Shown here: positions 50,674 through 58,811 of the stretch, piece after piece
Numbering within the stretch: the stretch's first letter is position 1
Layout of the letters: every line of letters starts with the position of its first letter
Assembly (NCBI GenBank): GCA_964406605.1
Contig: CAYOSF010000006.1
Coordinates: forward strand, 219,027 to 283,026
Length of the DNA stretch: 64,000 bases
Direction of reading: 5' to 3'
Source of the DNA: CAYOSF01 sp964406605
GTDB taxonomy: Bacteria > Chloroflexota > Dehalococcoidia > DSTF01 > RBG-16-68-14
Notes under the pieces: model-generated
What the model saw: the letters and a program-made list of their open reading frames with translations, nothing else
Told to the model about the DNA's origin: nothing
Database searches by the model: none
Translations under genes and position numbers: made by a program

Positions 50674-51573
50674 TCACGACTTCATTCCTCGCGTCAACCT
50701 CTCGACGATCAGTTCGGCGGCGGCAGCCATCGACTGCGGGAGCATCACTCCGACGACCGCTACTTCGTCGCTCGCCTTTCGGAACGCGGGGCCGCCCACG
50801 AAGAGCCGGACCGGCAAGCGGGCACTGACGATCTCGCGAGCGGCCCGAGCCAGCGACGCGAGGCCGCTCCGAGTCGTGGCGGAGAGGCAGATCGCCGCGA
50901 CGCCCGTGTTCCGCGCGGCCCATACTAAGTCCGGTGTCGGGACGTCCGCTCCCAGATACACGGTTGCGAGGTGCCGCTCACGCAGGAGCAGGCACAACGC
51001 GAGCAGGCCCAGTTCATGCCGCTCGCCTGCCGGGCACGCCAGCAGGACGCTCGGGGCTCCCGGATTCGCGACCGGCAGAACAACCAGCGCAGCGCTAATC
51101 TGCCTCCGGATCAGCTCGGTCGCGAAATGCTCGTTGGCCGAGATGATGGCGTTCTCTTCCCAGGAACGTCCCAGCGAGTGCAGGGCGGGCATCAGCACCT
51201 GCTCGAGCGCGTCGGTCCAGCCGAGGGAAGCTACCGCGTCCCGCAGGGCTCGGGCGGTGGCGGGCTCGTCAAGGCCAAGCGACGCCTCCCGGACGGTCGA
51301 GGCCAGGGGATGACTCTGGGTCTCCTCCGGTTGGGCGACGGCCGGCGGCCCAACGCCCTCGGTCAAGACAGAAGCCGCTGCTTCCGATGGAGGGAAGCCT
51401 GCCGCGACAAGGGCAGCCATCCGCCGGATGGCCGTCAAGTCGCCCTCGCTGAAGAGCCGCCGACCCGATTCGGAGCGCCCGGGTCGTGGCACACCGTACC
51501 TTCGTTCCCAGGTGCGAAGCCGGCTCTCTGACACGCCCGTAGCAATCGCCGCGGCCTTGATCGCGTATCTCAT
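50674..51573 (-). CDS. carH: MerR-family B12-dependent photoreceptor repressor (CarH/LitR type)
   Basis: 299 aa. N-terminal MerR winged helix (YAIKAAAIATGVSESRLRTW, ERRYGVPRPGRSESGRRLFS), then a B12-binding region. The helical-bundle half contains W138 followed after nine residues by E148-H149, the Wx9EH signature of CarH cap residues. The Rossmann half has CPAGERHELG with H186 as probable lower cobalt ligand (E in place of the usual D in DxHxxG) and YLGADVPTPDLV. CarH tetramers with adenosylcobalamin repress DNA in the dark; light breaks the Co-C bond and releases it. The gene sits opposite the SRPBCC-heliorhodopsin genes, sharing a 138-bp promoter region with TTGTnCA-like repeats. Confidence 0.88.
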   Translation of the reverse strand: MRYAIKAAAIATGVSESRLRTWERRYGVPRPGRSESGRRLFSEGDLTAIRRMAALVAAGFPPSEAAASVLTEGVGPPAVAQPEETQSHPLASTVREASLGLDEPATARALRDAVASLGWTDALEQVLMPALHSLGRSWEENAIISANEHFATELIRRQISAALVVLPVANPGAPSVLLACPAGERHELGLLALCLLLRERHLATVYLGADVPTPDLVWAARNTGVAAICLSATTRSGLASLARAAREIVSARLPVRLFVGGPAFRKASDEVAVVGVMLPQSMAAAAELIVERLTRGMKS

Positions 51574-51579
51574 ACTTCC

Positions 51580-51608
51580 AGTTTAGAATCTCTGCAAATC
51601 TTGTGCAA
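51580..51608 (-). promoter_or_regulatory. Promoter of carH, probably giving a leaderless mRNA
   Basis: Minus strand TTGCAC (51608-51603), 17 bp, then TAAACT (51585-51580). The carH start codon begins at 51573, 7 bp past the -10, so transcription would begin at or next to the ATG. The -35 overlaps the repeat TTGTGCAAG. Confidence 0.6.
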
Positions 51609-51644
51609 GCGGCGTTGACAAGTTGTTCATAACTGTTTCACAAT
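51601..51644 (+). promoter_or_regulatory. Promoter and CarH-type operator of the SRPBCC-heliorhodopsin genes
   Basis: TTGACA (51615-51620) and CACAAT (51639-51644) with an 18-bp spacer face the plus-strand genes. Repeats of the LitR/CarH kind overlap them: TTGTGCA at 51601, TTGACAA at 51615, TTGTTCA at 51623 and TGTTTCACAA at 51634. A bound repressor would cover both divergent promoters. Confidence 0.5.
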
Positions 51645-51710
51645 GATGTCATAGGTCATGGCCAGGTTCAGACACAGACAGCCGCGCTGGTAGCTGCTGA
51701 CGAAAGCGAC

Positions 51711-52241
51711 ATGCACCCTCTGATTCGACAGGCCGCGGGCCGTACACGTGCGGGCCTGCTTGCCGTCTCGCGGCTGGTGGGAGCTCTGTCGGGCGGAGAC
51801 AAGAGGCAACCATCGAAGCGCGCACATCTCTACGTATTGGAGCGTTCTCAGCTCATTCCGGTTCCGTCGCGCAGGCTCTTCCCGTTCTTTGAAGATCCGC
51901 GCAACTTGGCTCGCATAACGCCCCGACGCATGGGCTTCGAGATAACGAGGCTTGAGAACCTGCCGATGCAGTGTGGAACGACCATCCGGTACCGGATCCG
52001 GCCCTTCGGCGTGCCGCAGCGCTGGACGACGGAGATCGTCGAGTACAGGCCGGATCGCGAGTTCGTCGACGTTCAGACGAAGGGCCCGTATCGCTACTGG
52101 CGTCACCGGCACACGTTCGAGGACGTCGACGGCGGGACCCTGATGCGTGACCGGGTCGAGTACCAGATGCCGCTGGGGCCTCTCGGACGGCTGGCTCATT
52201 TCTTGTTCGTTGGCGGGACGCTCCGTGGCATCTTCGACTAA
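51711..52241 (+). CDS. SRPBCC (START-like) family protein
   Basis: 176 aa. After a basic N-terminus, residues about 40-170 are a START-like fold: LERSQLIPVPSRRLFPFFED, PRNLARITPRRMGFEI, TTIRYRIRPFGVPQRWTTEI and YRYWRHRHTFEDVDGGTLMR. Such proteins bind hydrophobic ligands and are common in LitR/CarH light-response clusters. It ends early (FVGGTLRGIFD) relative to family members that finish in a further helix. No clear ribosome site is seen. It is 61 bp upstream of the heliorhodopsin gene. Confidence 0.8.
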   Translation: MHPLIRQAAGRTRAGLLAVSRLVGALSGGDKRQPSKRAHLYVLERSQLIPVPSRRLFPFFEDPRNLARITPRRMGFEITRLENLPMQCGTTIRYRIRPFGVPQRWTTEIVEYRPDREFVDVQTKGPYRYWRHRHTFEDVDGGTLMRDRVEYQMPLGPLGRLAHFLFVGGTLRGIFD

Positions 52242-52302
52242 GGGAGAGAGTAATTCGCGAAATATTCCCGTCCTTTGCAGTCGAGAAGCAGGAGGAACCG
52301 CG

Positions 52303-53100
52303 ATGAATGCTGCACCTACTTCCGGACTTGGCGAGATGACCGCCTACCGGCGCCTTCGCCTGTTCAACGCGCTGATGGTGCCGGTCCACGTTCTGCAGGG
52401 CATAGCGATCCTGGTGCTAAGCACCGATTTCGCCCTGCCCGTGACCACCTCCTTCCTCGAATTCGACGAGTCCCTGCGGAAGCTGGTCACCGTCGACAAC
52501 ACGCTCTTCGATCTACGAATCGCGCCGCTCATCGCGGCGTTCCTGTTCATCTCAGCGGCCGACCACCTCCTTTTATCGTTGCCGTGGATCTTTCCCTGGT
52601 ACGCCCGGAACCTGGCCCGGGGCATCAACTTCGCCCGCTGGTGGGAGTATGCGCTCAGTGCGTCGGTGATGATGGTGGTGATCGGCATGCTCGCGGGTAT
52701 GTACGACCTGCCCAGCCTCGTCCTTGTCTTCGCCCTTACGGCGGCGATGATCCTGTTCGGCCTTGTGATGGAAGTCCACAACCAGTCAACTCAAGAAGTG
52801 AACTGGACGGCGTTCTGGCTGGGCTCACTGGTGGGCATCGTGCCATGGATCGTCGTCGGTCTATACCTTCTCGGGCCGGGTACCCACCGCGTCGGCGACG
52901 TGCCTGGCTTCGTGTACGGGATCTACTTCTCACTGTTCGTCTGGTTCACGCTCTTTCCGGCGAACATGTGGTTGCAGTACAAGAAGGTGGGTCCCTGGAA
53001 GGACTACCTGTACGGCGAGGGGATGTACATACTCCTCAGCCTCACGGCCAAATCGCTCCTCGCCTGGCAGACGTTCGCCGGCACTCTGCGGAACGTGTGA
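52303..53100 (+). CDS. Heliorhodopsin
   Basis: 265 aa from ATG 52303 (GGAGGAACCGCG just upstream). Seven membrane helices. Heliorhodopsin hallmarks: LRLFNALMVPVHVLQGIA in helix A, ARWWEYALSASVMM in helix C with counterion E115, LFGLVMEVHNQ, GIVPWIVVGLYLL, NMWLQYKKVGPWKDYLYGE, and helix G YILLSLTAKSLLAWQTFAGT with the retinal lysine K250. Spacing from E115 to K250 matches the type protein closely. Heliorhodopsins bind retinal and are photoactive with a slow cycle, the N-terminus facing the cytoplasm; the ligand or signal partner is unknown. No retinal-forming gene (blh, crtY) is present in the window. Confidence 0.95.
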   Translation: MNAAPTSGLGEMTAYRRLRLFNALMVPVHVLQGIAILVLSTDFALPVTTSFLEFDESLRKLVTVDNTLFDLRIAPLIAAFLFISAADHLLLSLPWIFPWYARNLARGINFARWWEYALSASVMMVVIGMLAGMYDLPSLVLVFALTAAMILFGLVMEVHNQSTQEVNWTAFWLGSLVGIVPWIVVGLYLLGPGTHRVGDVPGFVYGIYFSLFVWFTLFPANMWLQYKKVGPWKDYLYGEGMYILLSLTAKSLLAWQTFAGTLRNV

Positions 53101-53237
53101 CCCGGCCGATCGAGTTCACGGTGGCACAGCACAGGCCGCTGGCTTTCGCAATTCTGTCTCCCGACTCGCCCACCAGAGAGACGGTCGGAACTCGGACAGG
53201 CGTCGATGGTCTCATGGTGAGACCGCGCCGTCCGTGC

Positions 53238-53243
53238 TATAAT
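53238..53243 (+). promoter_or_regulatory. -10 element for the 53282 lipoprotein gene
   Basis: TATAAT at 53238-53243 followed by CGCGGC, 39 bp before the start codon. No clear -35 was found. Confidence 0.5.
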
Positions 53244-53281
53244 CGCGGCGCTCGACAGGGAGATCGGGAGGGATGAACGCT

Positions 53282-53869
53282 ATGCGATGGGTCGCGCTGC
53301 TGCTCCTACCGGCCGTGCTTCTGCTGGTCTCCGCCTGTGGTGACAACGGAGACGGGGGCCAGGCGGCGCCCACGGCTACCACTGCTGCCGCGGCGGCCAC
53401 CGACACGCCCGCCGCCGAGCCGACGGCGACATCGGAGCCACCGGAGACTGCTGAGGGCACGCCGGGCGTATTCACCGATCCGTTCGCCTACTGCGCCGCC
53501 GTCGGCACCATCGATGCGCCCGACGAGCGGTGGGCCGGCCCGGACGTTCCGCCTGAAGTCATGGAGTTCTTCGGCGAGAGCCAACTCGGCGGTCACTATT
53601 GGCGCTGCTTCGACGGCACTCTCCTGGGTTGCGCCGTCGGCGCGGCGGCCTACTGCGGCAACGAACCCAATACCAGCGAAGAGCCGACCGCTGCGATGAT
53701 CGAGTTCTGTCAGGCCAACCCCAATCAGCTCATGCTGGTCGCCCAGTTCGGGCGCGACAACATCTACCTCTGGGAGTGTCAAGGGACCGTGCCCCAGATC
53801 GCCCTCCAGATGTTCCACGTCGACCCCAGGGGCTTCATCGCGGAGAACTGGTTCGAGATCCCGCCCTAA
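53282..53869 (+). CDS. Hypothetical lipoprotein with a cysteine-rich extracytoplasmic domain
   Basis: 195 aa from ATG 53282; GGGAGG lies 10 nt upstream, too close for the ATG at 53273. Lipoprotein signal MRWVALLLLPAVLLLVSAC (Cys at 19), an Ala/Thr/Pro/Glu linker of about 45 residues, then a compact domain with six or more Cys (FAYCAAVG, YWRCFDGTLLGCAVG, AAYCGNEP, IEFCQANP, LWECQGT), probably disulfide-linked. No family recognised. The domain repeats an 'xxC…W' pattern that could hold a small ligand. Confidence 0.7.
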   Translation: MRWVALLLLPAVLLLVSACGDNGDGGQAAPTATTAAAAATDTPAAEPTATSEPPETAEGTPGVFTDPFAYCAAVGTIDAPDERWAGPDVPPEVMEFFGESQLGGHYWRCFDGTLLGCAVGAAAYCGNEPNTSEEPTAAMIEFCQANPNQLMLVAQFGRDNIYLWECQGTVPQIALQMFHVDPRGFIAENWFEIPP

Positions 53870-53961
53870 TCGGCATCGCCTGTCCCCCTCGTTGGCCTTG
53901 ACCTAGCCGGCCTTCTCATGAAAGCCTTGGCTCTGCCTCAAGGCGGGGCCCGCCTCAGACG

Positions 53962-53983
53962 GGCGCGGCTGGAAAGCCGCGCC
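53962..53983. repeat. GGAA-loop palindrome
   Basis: A perfect 9-bp stem GGCGCGGCT/AGCCGCGCC closed by GGAA, followed by TACAAAG. The same loop as at 10868 and, on the other strand, 54217. Confidence 0.6.
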
Positions 53984-54123
53984 TACAAAGTTGTTCAGCA
54001 ACCCCCTCGTCTGGCCGGCTCTCAGACTCCCGGCGCTCTTCCGACTCTGTTGAGAGCCAATCGCCAACTCGCTTCGGGTACTCCCTCAGCCCCTCCTGGG
54101 GCGGGCACCGCCGGCCTTCAGCC

Positions 54124-54170
54124 ACCCCTCTCCCTCGCGGACGAGGGAGAGGGGGCGGGGGTGAGGGAGG
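54124..54170. repeat. Dispersed palindromic repeat, core-only copy
   Basis: Inverted CTCTCCCTCG/CGAGGGAGAG followed by GGGGGCGGGGGTGAGGGAG, the same core as at 25724 and 28226 but without the isomerase-tail flank. Confidence 0.7.
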
Positions 54171-54216
54171 AGCTTCGCACGGTCGCGGCCCCCGCGGTCT
54201 GTTGAGAACGCACAGT

Positions 54217-54240
54217 AGCCGAGGCTTTCCAGCCTCGGCT
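54217..54240. terminator. Hairpin between convergent genes
   Basis: A perfect 10-bp stem AGCCGAGGCT/AGCCTCGGCT with loop TTCC (GGAA on the other strand), 18 bp past the stop of the large dehydrogenase gene. It may terminate transcription, although no T-run follows. Confidence 0.45.
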
Positions 54241-54257
54241 CTGTCTATCTCGGACCC

Positions 54258-57200
54258 CTACTTCCCCTTCAGGTGGTCTATCAGCGGCTGTGTGACCAGC
54301 GGAACGACGTCGCCGATCATGTGCGGCATTAGGTTGTCCATCACCTTGGGCATCAGCTCCGGCATCTGTTCGGCCATGTAGTCCGGCATCGGGATGCGCT
54401 CGGCTACCCGGTCCAGCATCACTGGCATCACCTTGGGCATCATCATCGGTAGCAGCCTTGGGAACAGCACGGGGAAGGCCGGCTTCATGAGGTCCAGCGC
54501 TCCCGGTATCTTGCCCATGCGCCGCATCATTGCCCCCATGCCGAACGGCATGGCGTCTACCAGCTCGGGCCACATCGTGCCCATCAGGTCGGCGAAGCCC
54601 TGCGGCGTCATCAGCGCGATCATCGCCTCGAAGACCGCCCACTGCTTCTGCACCTCCGGGTTCGGGTCCGGAAACTCGTGGCCCAGAGCGGACGCCGCAT
54701 AGCGCGCGAGGTCCACCACCTCGACCGGCACCTGCTTCTTCTCGGCCGAGACGCGGAGCTGGAACTGGCAGCACGGGCAGAGCGCCAGCACCTTCTCCGC
54801 TCCAGCCTCCACCGCTTCGTCCAGTCGAGTCTTGCCAACGTCGGCCGCGACGGGCGGGTCCTTCAGCAGCGTTAGCACGCTCCCGCAGCAGTGCGCGGCC
54901 TGACGGTTGTGGCTCATCTCCACGAACTTCGTGTTGGGGATCGCCTCGATGACCTGGCGGGGCGGCTCGTACACCCCGGACGCCCTCCCTATGTGGCACG
55001 AGTCGTGCCAGGTCACCGTGGCCGGCTCGCGGTCGTTCTCCGGGAACTCGAACTCCCCGGTCTGGATCTTCTCGGCCACGAGTTCGGTGTAGTGCTTGGC
55101 CGTGATCCCGTACTCGATGCCCAGCTTTTCCGCCCATACCGGGTAGACGTTCCGCCACATCATGTCGCAGGCCGGGCATGACGAGACGACGGTGTCGGCG
55201 CCGGCCTCCTTGACCGCATCGACGTTCTTCTTCAGTGTCTCGGCGAAGAGGTCCCACTTGCCCGCCACCAGCATCGGCGTGCCGCAGCAGCTCTCCTTCT
55301 CGCCCAGGTACGTGAAGTCCACGCCGGCCGCGTCGAGCAGGCGCACGCCGGCCATGCCGATGTCGTGCTCCACGTAGCTCGCCGTGCAGCCTGCGAAGTA
55401 CACCACTCCCGCCTTCCGGCCCGGTCCGTGCTTCTCCTTGAGGTCCTCCGGGAACCAGGCGGATCGGTCCTTGCGGTAGCCGGCCCAGATGTCGCCCTCC
55501 TTCCGGAGTGCCCCCGCCATCATCTCGAACGGCGGGATGGTCATCCTCTTCTCTTCCTGGATGAGCTGGCCGCGCAGCTTCATCCACGACGGCTCGATGG
55601 GCAGCGCCGCGGAGCAGCGCAGGTTACAGAGTTCGCACGTGGTGCACACGAGTATGGTGTCCACCATGAACTGGTCCCACTTCTCGCGGCCCTCCATGTA
55701 CTCCCGCAGCCAGTACCACTTGCCCCGCGGGCTCTGGCTCTCCCATCCCCGGCCGTAGAACTGGTCGCACTCCTCGATGCAGTAGCCGCACTGGGAACAG
55801 CCGTAGGCGTACCAGGCCACGTCGGCCGGGATATCGCGCACGGCTTTCGTCGGTCTCTCCCCGATCTCCGGAATGACGCGGTTGCCGAGCGGCCGGATGA
55901 GCGGCTCGAAGGGATTGGCGAATCCAAGGGCCCTGCCCACCAGCCCGCCTTCGAGCACCTTGCCGGGGTTAAGGATGCCTTTGCCGTCCGCCTCGTTCTT
56001 GAACGCCTTCAGCCGGCGCGTCCGGCCCTCTCCCAATATGCTCTCGGCCTTGCTGGCGAAGTACAGCCCGGTCGCGTAGGGCCTGCCGCCGTGTTCCTCC
56101 GCGATCTTCATGATGGTCAAGACCAGGCTGAACACGAAGTTGTAGCGGAACGTGCGCTGATCGCTCGGGATGAAGCCCAGGATGACGACCTCGGGCTCAC
56201 CGTTGGTGCCCTCTCGAATGACCACGCCCTCCTTGACGACCGGCTGGTGCACCTTCCGCTCGATCTCCGTCATCACGTCGCCGAGGGCGGAAAGCGGGAC
56301 CACCACCTCGGCCGGCACCAGGCTCGGGCCCAGCCTCTTGACGACCATCAGCTTGAAGCGATGGTTCCACTCGTGCTGGGCGATGCGATCGCTCAGGATC
56401 TCCGCCTCGCAGCGCTTCAGCAGTTCATCCAGGCGGCCCATGACCGCCTCTCGGTCCTTCGCGCGTATCGCCAGGGTGATGACATAGGCGGCGGGCAGGA
56501 GCACCCGCTCCTCTATCGGATGGCCGTTGTGCTCGAGCAATGGGGCCTTGTTCTTTAGCTCTGCCATGCGGGGGTTGATGAACACCAGCGACCAGATCGG
56601 CAGCTTCTCGTCCACGATGGACTGCACCAGCCGCTGCAGATCGTGGGCGTCCGGGCAGCCGATGGCGACGATCTCCAGGTCCTCGAGCGGCTGCACGCGG
56701 ACGGTCACCTCGCTGATCAGGCCGGTGATGCCCTCGGCGTCCGCTATCACCTCCAGCTCCGACCCGGCGAAGTCCTTGACCGTGCCGTCGCCCAGCACCA
56801 CCCGCGCGCTCACCACGTTGTCCCGGAACCAGCCCGCCTCATAGGAGCCGATGCCGGCGCCGCCCTGTGCCAGCCAGCCGCCGACGGTCGAGGCCGGGTA
56901 GCTGGTCGGGTACAGGCGCAGCGTCAGCCCGTGCTTCTTCAGCTCACGGTCCAGCTTCTCCCACACCACCCCGGCCTGGACGGTGGCCGTCTGGGCGTCC
57001 GGGTCGATGCTCACCACCCGGTTCATCCGGTAGAAGTCCACCACGATGCCCCCCTTGACGGGCAGGACGCCGCCGTAGCCGGACGATCCCTTCCCCCGCG
57101 GTGTCAACGGCACGCGACGCTGCGCCGCCCACCGGGTCAGTCCGACCAGCTCCTCCTCCGTCTCCGGCTGCACCACCGCTTCGGGAACAGTGCTGCCGAC

Positions 57201-57332
57201 GAGCGGCTTGATGAGGCTCGGCATCGCGGCGATGTCGTGGCCGTAGAGCTTGCGTTCGCTCTTGCGGAACGACACGCGATTCTGGAATCGGTCTAGCAGA
57301 TACGCTCGCTGGCTCGCGCCGATCTTAGCCAT
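54258..57332 (-). CDS. FAD-linked D-2-hydroxyacid dehydrogenase-like protein fused to a CCG iron-sulfur domain
   Basis: 1024 aa. Residues about 35-240: PCMH FAD domain (LTPRGKGSSGYGGVLPVKGG, TVGGWLAQGGAGIGSYEAG). About 240-490: the FAD-linked oxidase C-terminal domain. About 515-600: two 4Fe-4S motifs (CSQCGYCIEECDQ, CTTCELCNLRCS). About 640-880: two CCG blocks (YFAGCTASYVEHD…ESCCGTPML, and HCCGSVLTLL…CPCC). A GlcD/Dld-GlcF-like fusion that oxidises a D-2-hydroxyacid and passes electrons onward. The last 120 residues are a Met/Pro-rich repeat (LMPKVMDNLMPHM, MMMPKVMPVML), not part of known family members to my knowledge. It may peripherally bind the membrane. Confidence 0.85.
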   Translation of the reverse strand: MAKIGASQRAYLLDRFQNRVSFRKSERKLYGHDIAAMPSLIKPLVGSTVPEAVVQPETEEELVGLTRWAAQRRVPLTPRGKGSSGYGGVLPVKGGIVVDFYRMNRVVSIDPDAQTATVQAGVVWEKLDRELKKHGLTLRLYPTSYPASTVGGWLAQGGAGIGSYEAGWFRDNVVSARVVLGDGTVKDFAGSELEVIADAEGITGLISEVTVRVQPLEDLEIVAIGCPDAHDLQRLVQSIVDEKLPIWSLVFINPRMAELKNKAPLLEHNGHPIEERVLLPAAYVITLAIRAKDREAVMGRLDELLKRCEAEILSDRIAQHEWNHRFKLMVVKRLGPSLVPAEVVVPLSALGDVMTEIERKVHQPVVKEGVVIREGTNGEPEVVILGFIPSDQRTFRYNFVFSLVLTIMKIAEEHGGRPYATGLYFASKAESILGEGRTRRLKAFKNEADGKGILNPGKVLEGGLVGRALGFANPFEPLIRPLGNRVIPEIGERPTKAVRDIPADVAWYAYGCSQCGYCIEECDQFYGRGWESQSPRGKWYWLREYMEGREKWDQFMVDTILVCTTCELCNLRCSAALPIEPSWMKLRGQLIQEEKRMTIPPFEMMAGALRKEGDIWAGYRKDRSAWFPEDLKEKHGPGRKAGVVYFAGCTASYVEHDIGMAGVRLLDAAGVDFTYLGEKESCCGTPMLVAGKWDLFAETLKKNVDAVKEAGADTVVSSCPACDMMWRNVYPVWAEKLGIEYGITAKHYTELVAEKIQTGEFEFPENDREPATVTWHDSCHIGRASGVYEPPRQVIEAIPNTKFVEMSHNRQAAHCCGSVLTLLKDPPVAADVGKTRLDEAVEAGAEKVLALCPCCQFQLRVSAEKKQVPVEVVDLARYAASALGHEFPDPNPEVQKQWAVFEAMIALMTPQGFADLMGTMWPELVDAMPFGMGAMMRRMGKIPGALDLMKPAFPVLFPRLLPMMMPKVMPVMLDRVAERIPMPDYMAEQMPELMPKVMDNLMPHMIGDVVPLVTQPLIDHLKGK

Positions 57333-57714
57333 CGATACTTCCCTCCTGCTGGTGATGCGGCTCCGTCACCTCTACGCCGGGTGCGCCTGTCGTCGTGTCA
57401 GGGACGAGAGACGGCGGCCTTCTAGTCTGGTCGCCGCCATTAGCCATGTTCATTTTCATAATATCGTGCGCAAAGAATTTCACAAGTGCTGCCCCAGCCG
57501 GGCTCTCTGTCCGCGCGGCGCTTGGGGACCGAAGACACGGAGATGAGGGCTGTGCAGTCGTCCGAGGAGACACCAGGAGCCCGACCTCGAAACCCATCAG
57601 ATGCGTCGGCGGCGAACCGATGATCGTGGTGTGAAAGCGTGATGGCGCTCCTGCCAAGGCAGAGCGCTCAGGAGGGACCCCGCTGTAATCGTCAACTTGG
57701 AGGGCCTTGTCAAG
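57333..57714. other. Intergenic region, divergent promoters
   Basis: About 380 bp between the divergent dehydrogenase and repeat-protein genes. No gene or clear hairpin was seen. GGAGGG at 57699-57704 serves the plus-strand gene. Confidence 0.4.
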
Positions 57715-58278
57715 ATGAATTGGAAGCTTGTTGCGTCGATAGTTGTGGGCGTGGTTGCCAGCTCCTTGGTAGTCGTCGGGTTTGCGGCTTCAGGGAGTGG
57801 CGGACCCAGCGGAATCGACGAGGAAACACCGGTTGCTACCGAGGCCGATCCAACGGCAACCGCTACCGAGACTGGCCCAACGGTGACTGCTACCGACACC
57901 AGTCCAACGGTGACGGCCACCGAGTCCGCTCCAACCGCGACCGCCACAGTACTTCCGGGGGCCACGCCGGACCCGTCTGATGACGGAGCACCGGTGAAGG
58001 TCGACGTATGCCACGTGCCGCCGGGCAATCCAGACAACGCACACACCATCTCGGTGAGCGAGGATGCGTTCGAGGCTCACCTGGCACACGGTGATACCGA
58101 GGGTCCGTGCGCTTCCGACGGATCTCCAGGCGCGCCGAACGGTGACGGGCCGTCCGCGAAGGTCGACGTATGCCATGTGCCGCCCGGGAACCCGGAGAGG
58201 GCCCACACGATCTCGGTGAGCGAGGATGCGCTGGAGGATCACCTGTCCCACGGCGATACCGAGGGTGCGTGCCCGTAG
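57715..58278 (+). CDS. Secreted stalk protein with two CHVPPGNP repeats
   Basis: 187 aa from ATG 57715. Signal/anchor helix (LVASIVVGVVASSLVVVGFA), a Thr/Pro/Ala stalk of repeating TATATETGPTVTATD type (about 40-90), then two copies of a 38-residue unit: KVDVCHVPPGNP…AHTISVSEDA…HL…HGDTEG…C, separated by a Gly/Pro/Asp linker. The copies differ at about 8 positions. This short cysteine/histidine module is seen at the ends of diverse bacterial surface proteins; C, H and D suggest metal or disulfide stabilisation. Function unknown. Confidence 0.75.
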   Translation: MNWKLVASIVVGVVASSLVVVGFAASGSGGPSGIDEETPVATEADPTATATETGPTVTATDTSPTVTATESAPTATATVLPGATPDPSDDGAPVKVDVCHVPPGNPDNAHTISVSEDAFEAHLAHGDTEGPCASDGSPGAPNGDGPSAKVDVCHVPPGNPERAHTISVSEDALEDHLSHGDTEGACP

Positions 58279-58408
58279 GCAGCCCCCACAGGACCGCGCA
58301 AGGAACTCAAGCTGCGGCGTTGGGAATCTCAGCCCGAAATCTGAAGAGGCACCCTTGGTCGCCAAGCTCCCGCCTTCGGTCGCCCACCTCGTAGGGACGG
58401 ACCTTCAG

Positions 58409-58464
58409 GTCGGTCCGCTCCCACCTCCGCCCCCCTCTCGCCGCGTGTGTCTATCTCACCCACC
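58409..58464. repeat. Direct repeat, copy 1
   Basis: Begins GGTCGGTCC and includes CTCCCACCTCCGCC, ending CACCCACC. Matches 58524-58580 over its length with a few mismatches; start-to-start distance is 115 bp. Confidence 0.7.
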
Positions 58465-58523
58465 GGCCCCGTCCTGAGCCTGCCTGTCCGCCTCGGCCGT
58501 GCCCGCCTCTGGCGGGGCGTGAA

Positions 58524-58580
58524 GGTCGGTCCCCTCCCACCTCCGCCGTCGTCTCGCGGGGTCTATCTATCCCACCCACC
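58524..58580. repeat. Direct repeat, copy 2
   Basis: Second copy of the 58409-58464 unit, with TCTATCTATCCCACCCACC at its end. Confidence 0.7.
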
Positions 58581-58699
58581 CGCCCAGATAGATTGGTGGA
58601 TCTGGGGGACACCCCCAGACCCCCGCCGGAGTCCTTCCCGGGAAGGACTCTGCGCTCCCCCTTCGCATGGGGTACGCAGCGTTCCCCTCGCCCGCCCGC

Positions 58700-58753
58700 G
58701 GGCCGTGTCCGCCTCTGGCGGAAGGGGGGGCCACTAGGCCCAGGTGAGGGCGG
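58700..58753. repeat. GGCCGTGTCCGCC dispersed repeat, copy 1
   Basis: GGGCCGTGTCCGCCTCTGG, then GGAAG, GGCC, TAGGCC and GGTGAGGGCG. The second copy is at 63652-63706. Confidence 0.65.
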
Positions 58754-58811
58754 CACTACATCGCCGCCTGATCGGCGTGAGTATCCAACACGAAGCTACA
58801 GCACTTCCTAG

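Larger units (their letters stand above)
53870..54257. other. Intergenic region rich in palindromes
   Basis: About 390 bp between convergent genes, without a gene. It holds two GGAA-loop hairpins (53962-53983, 54217-54240) and one core copy of the dispersed palindromic repeat (54124-54170). Confidence 0.6.
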
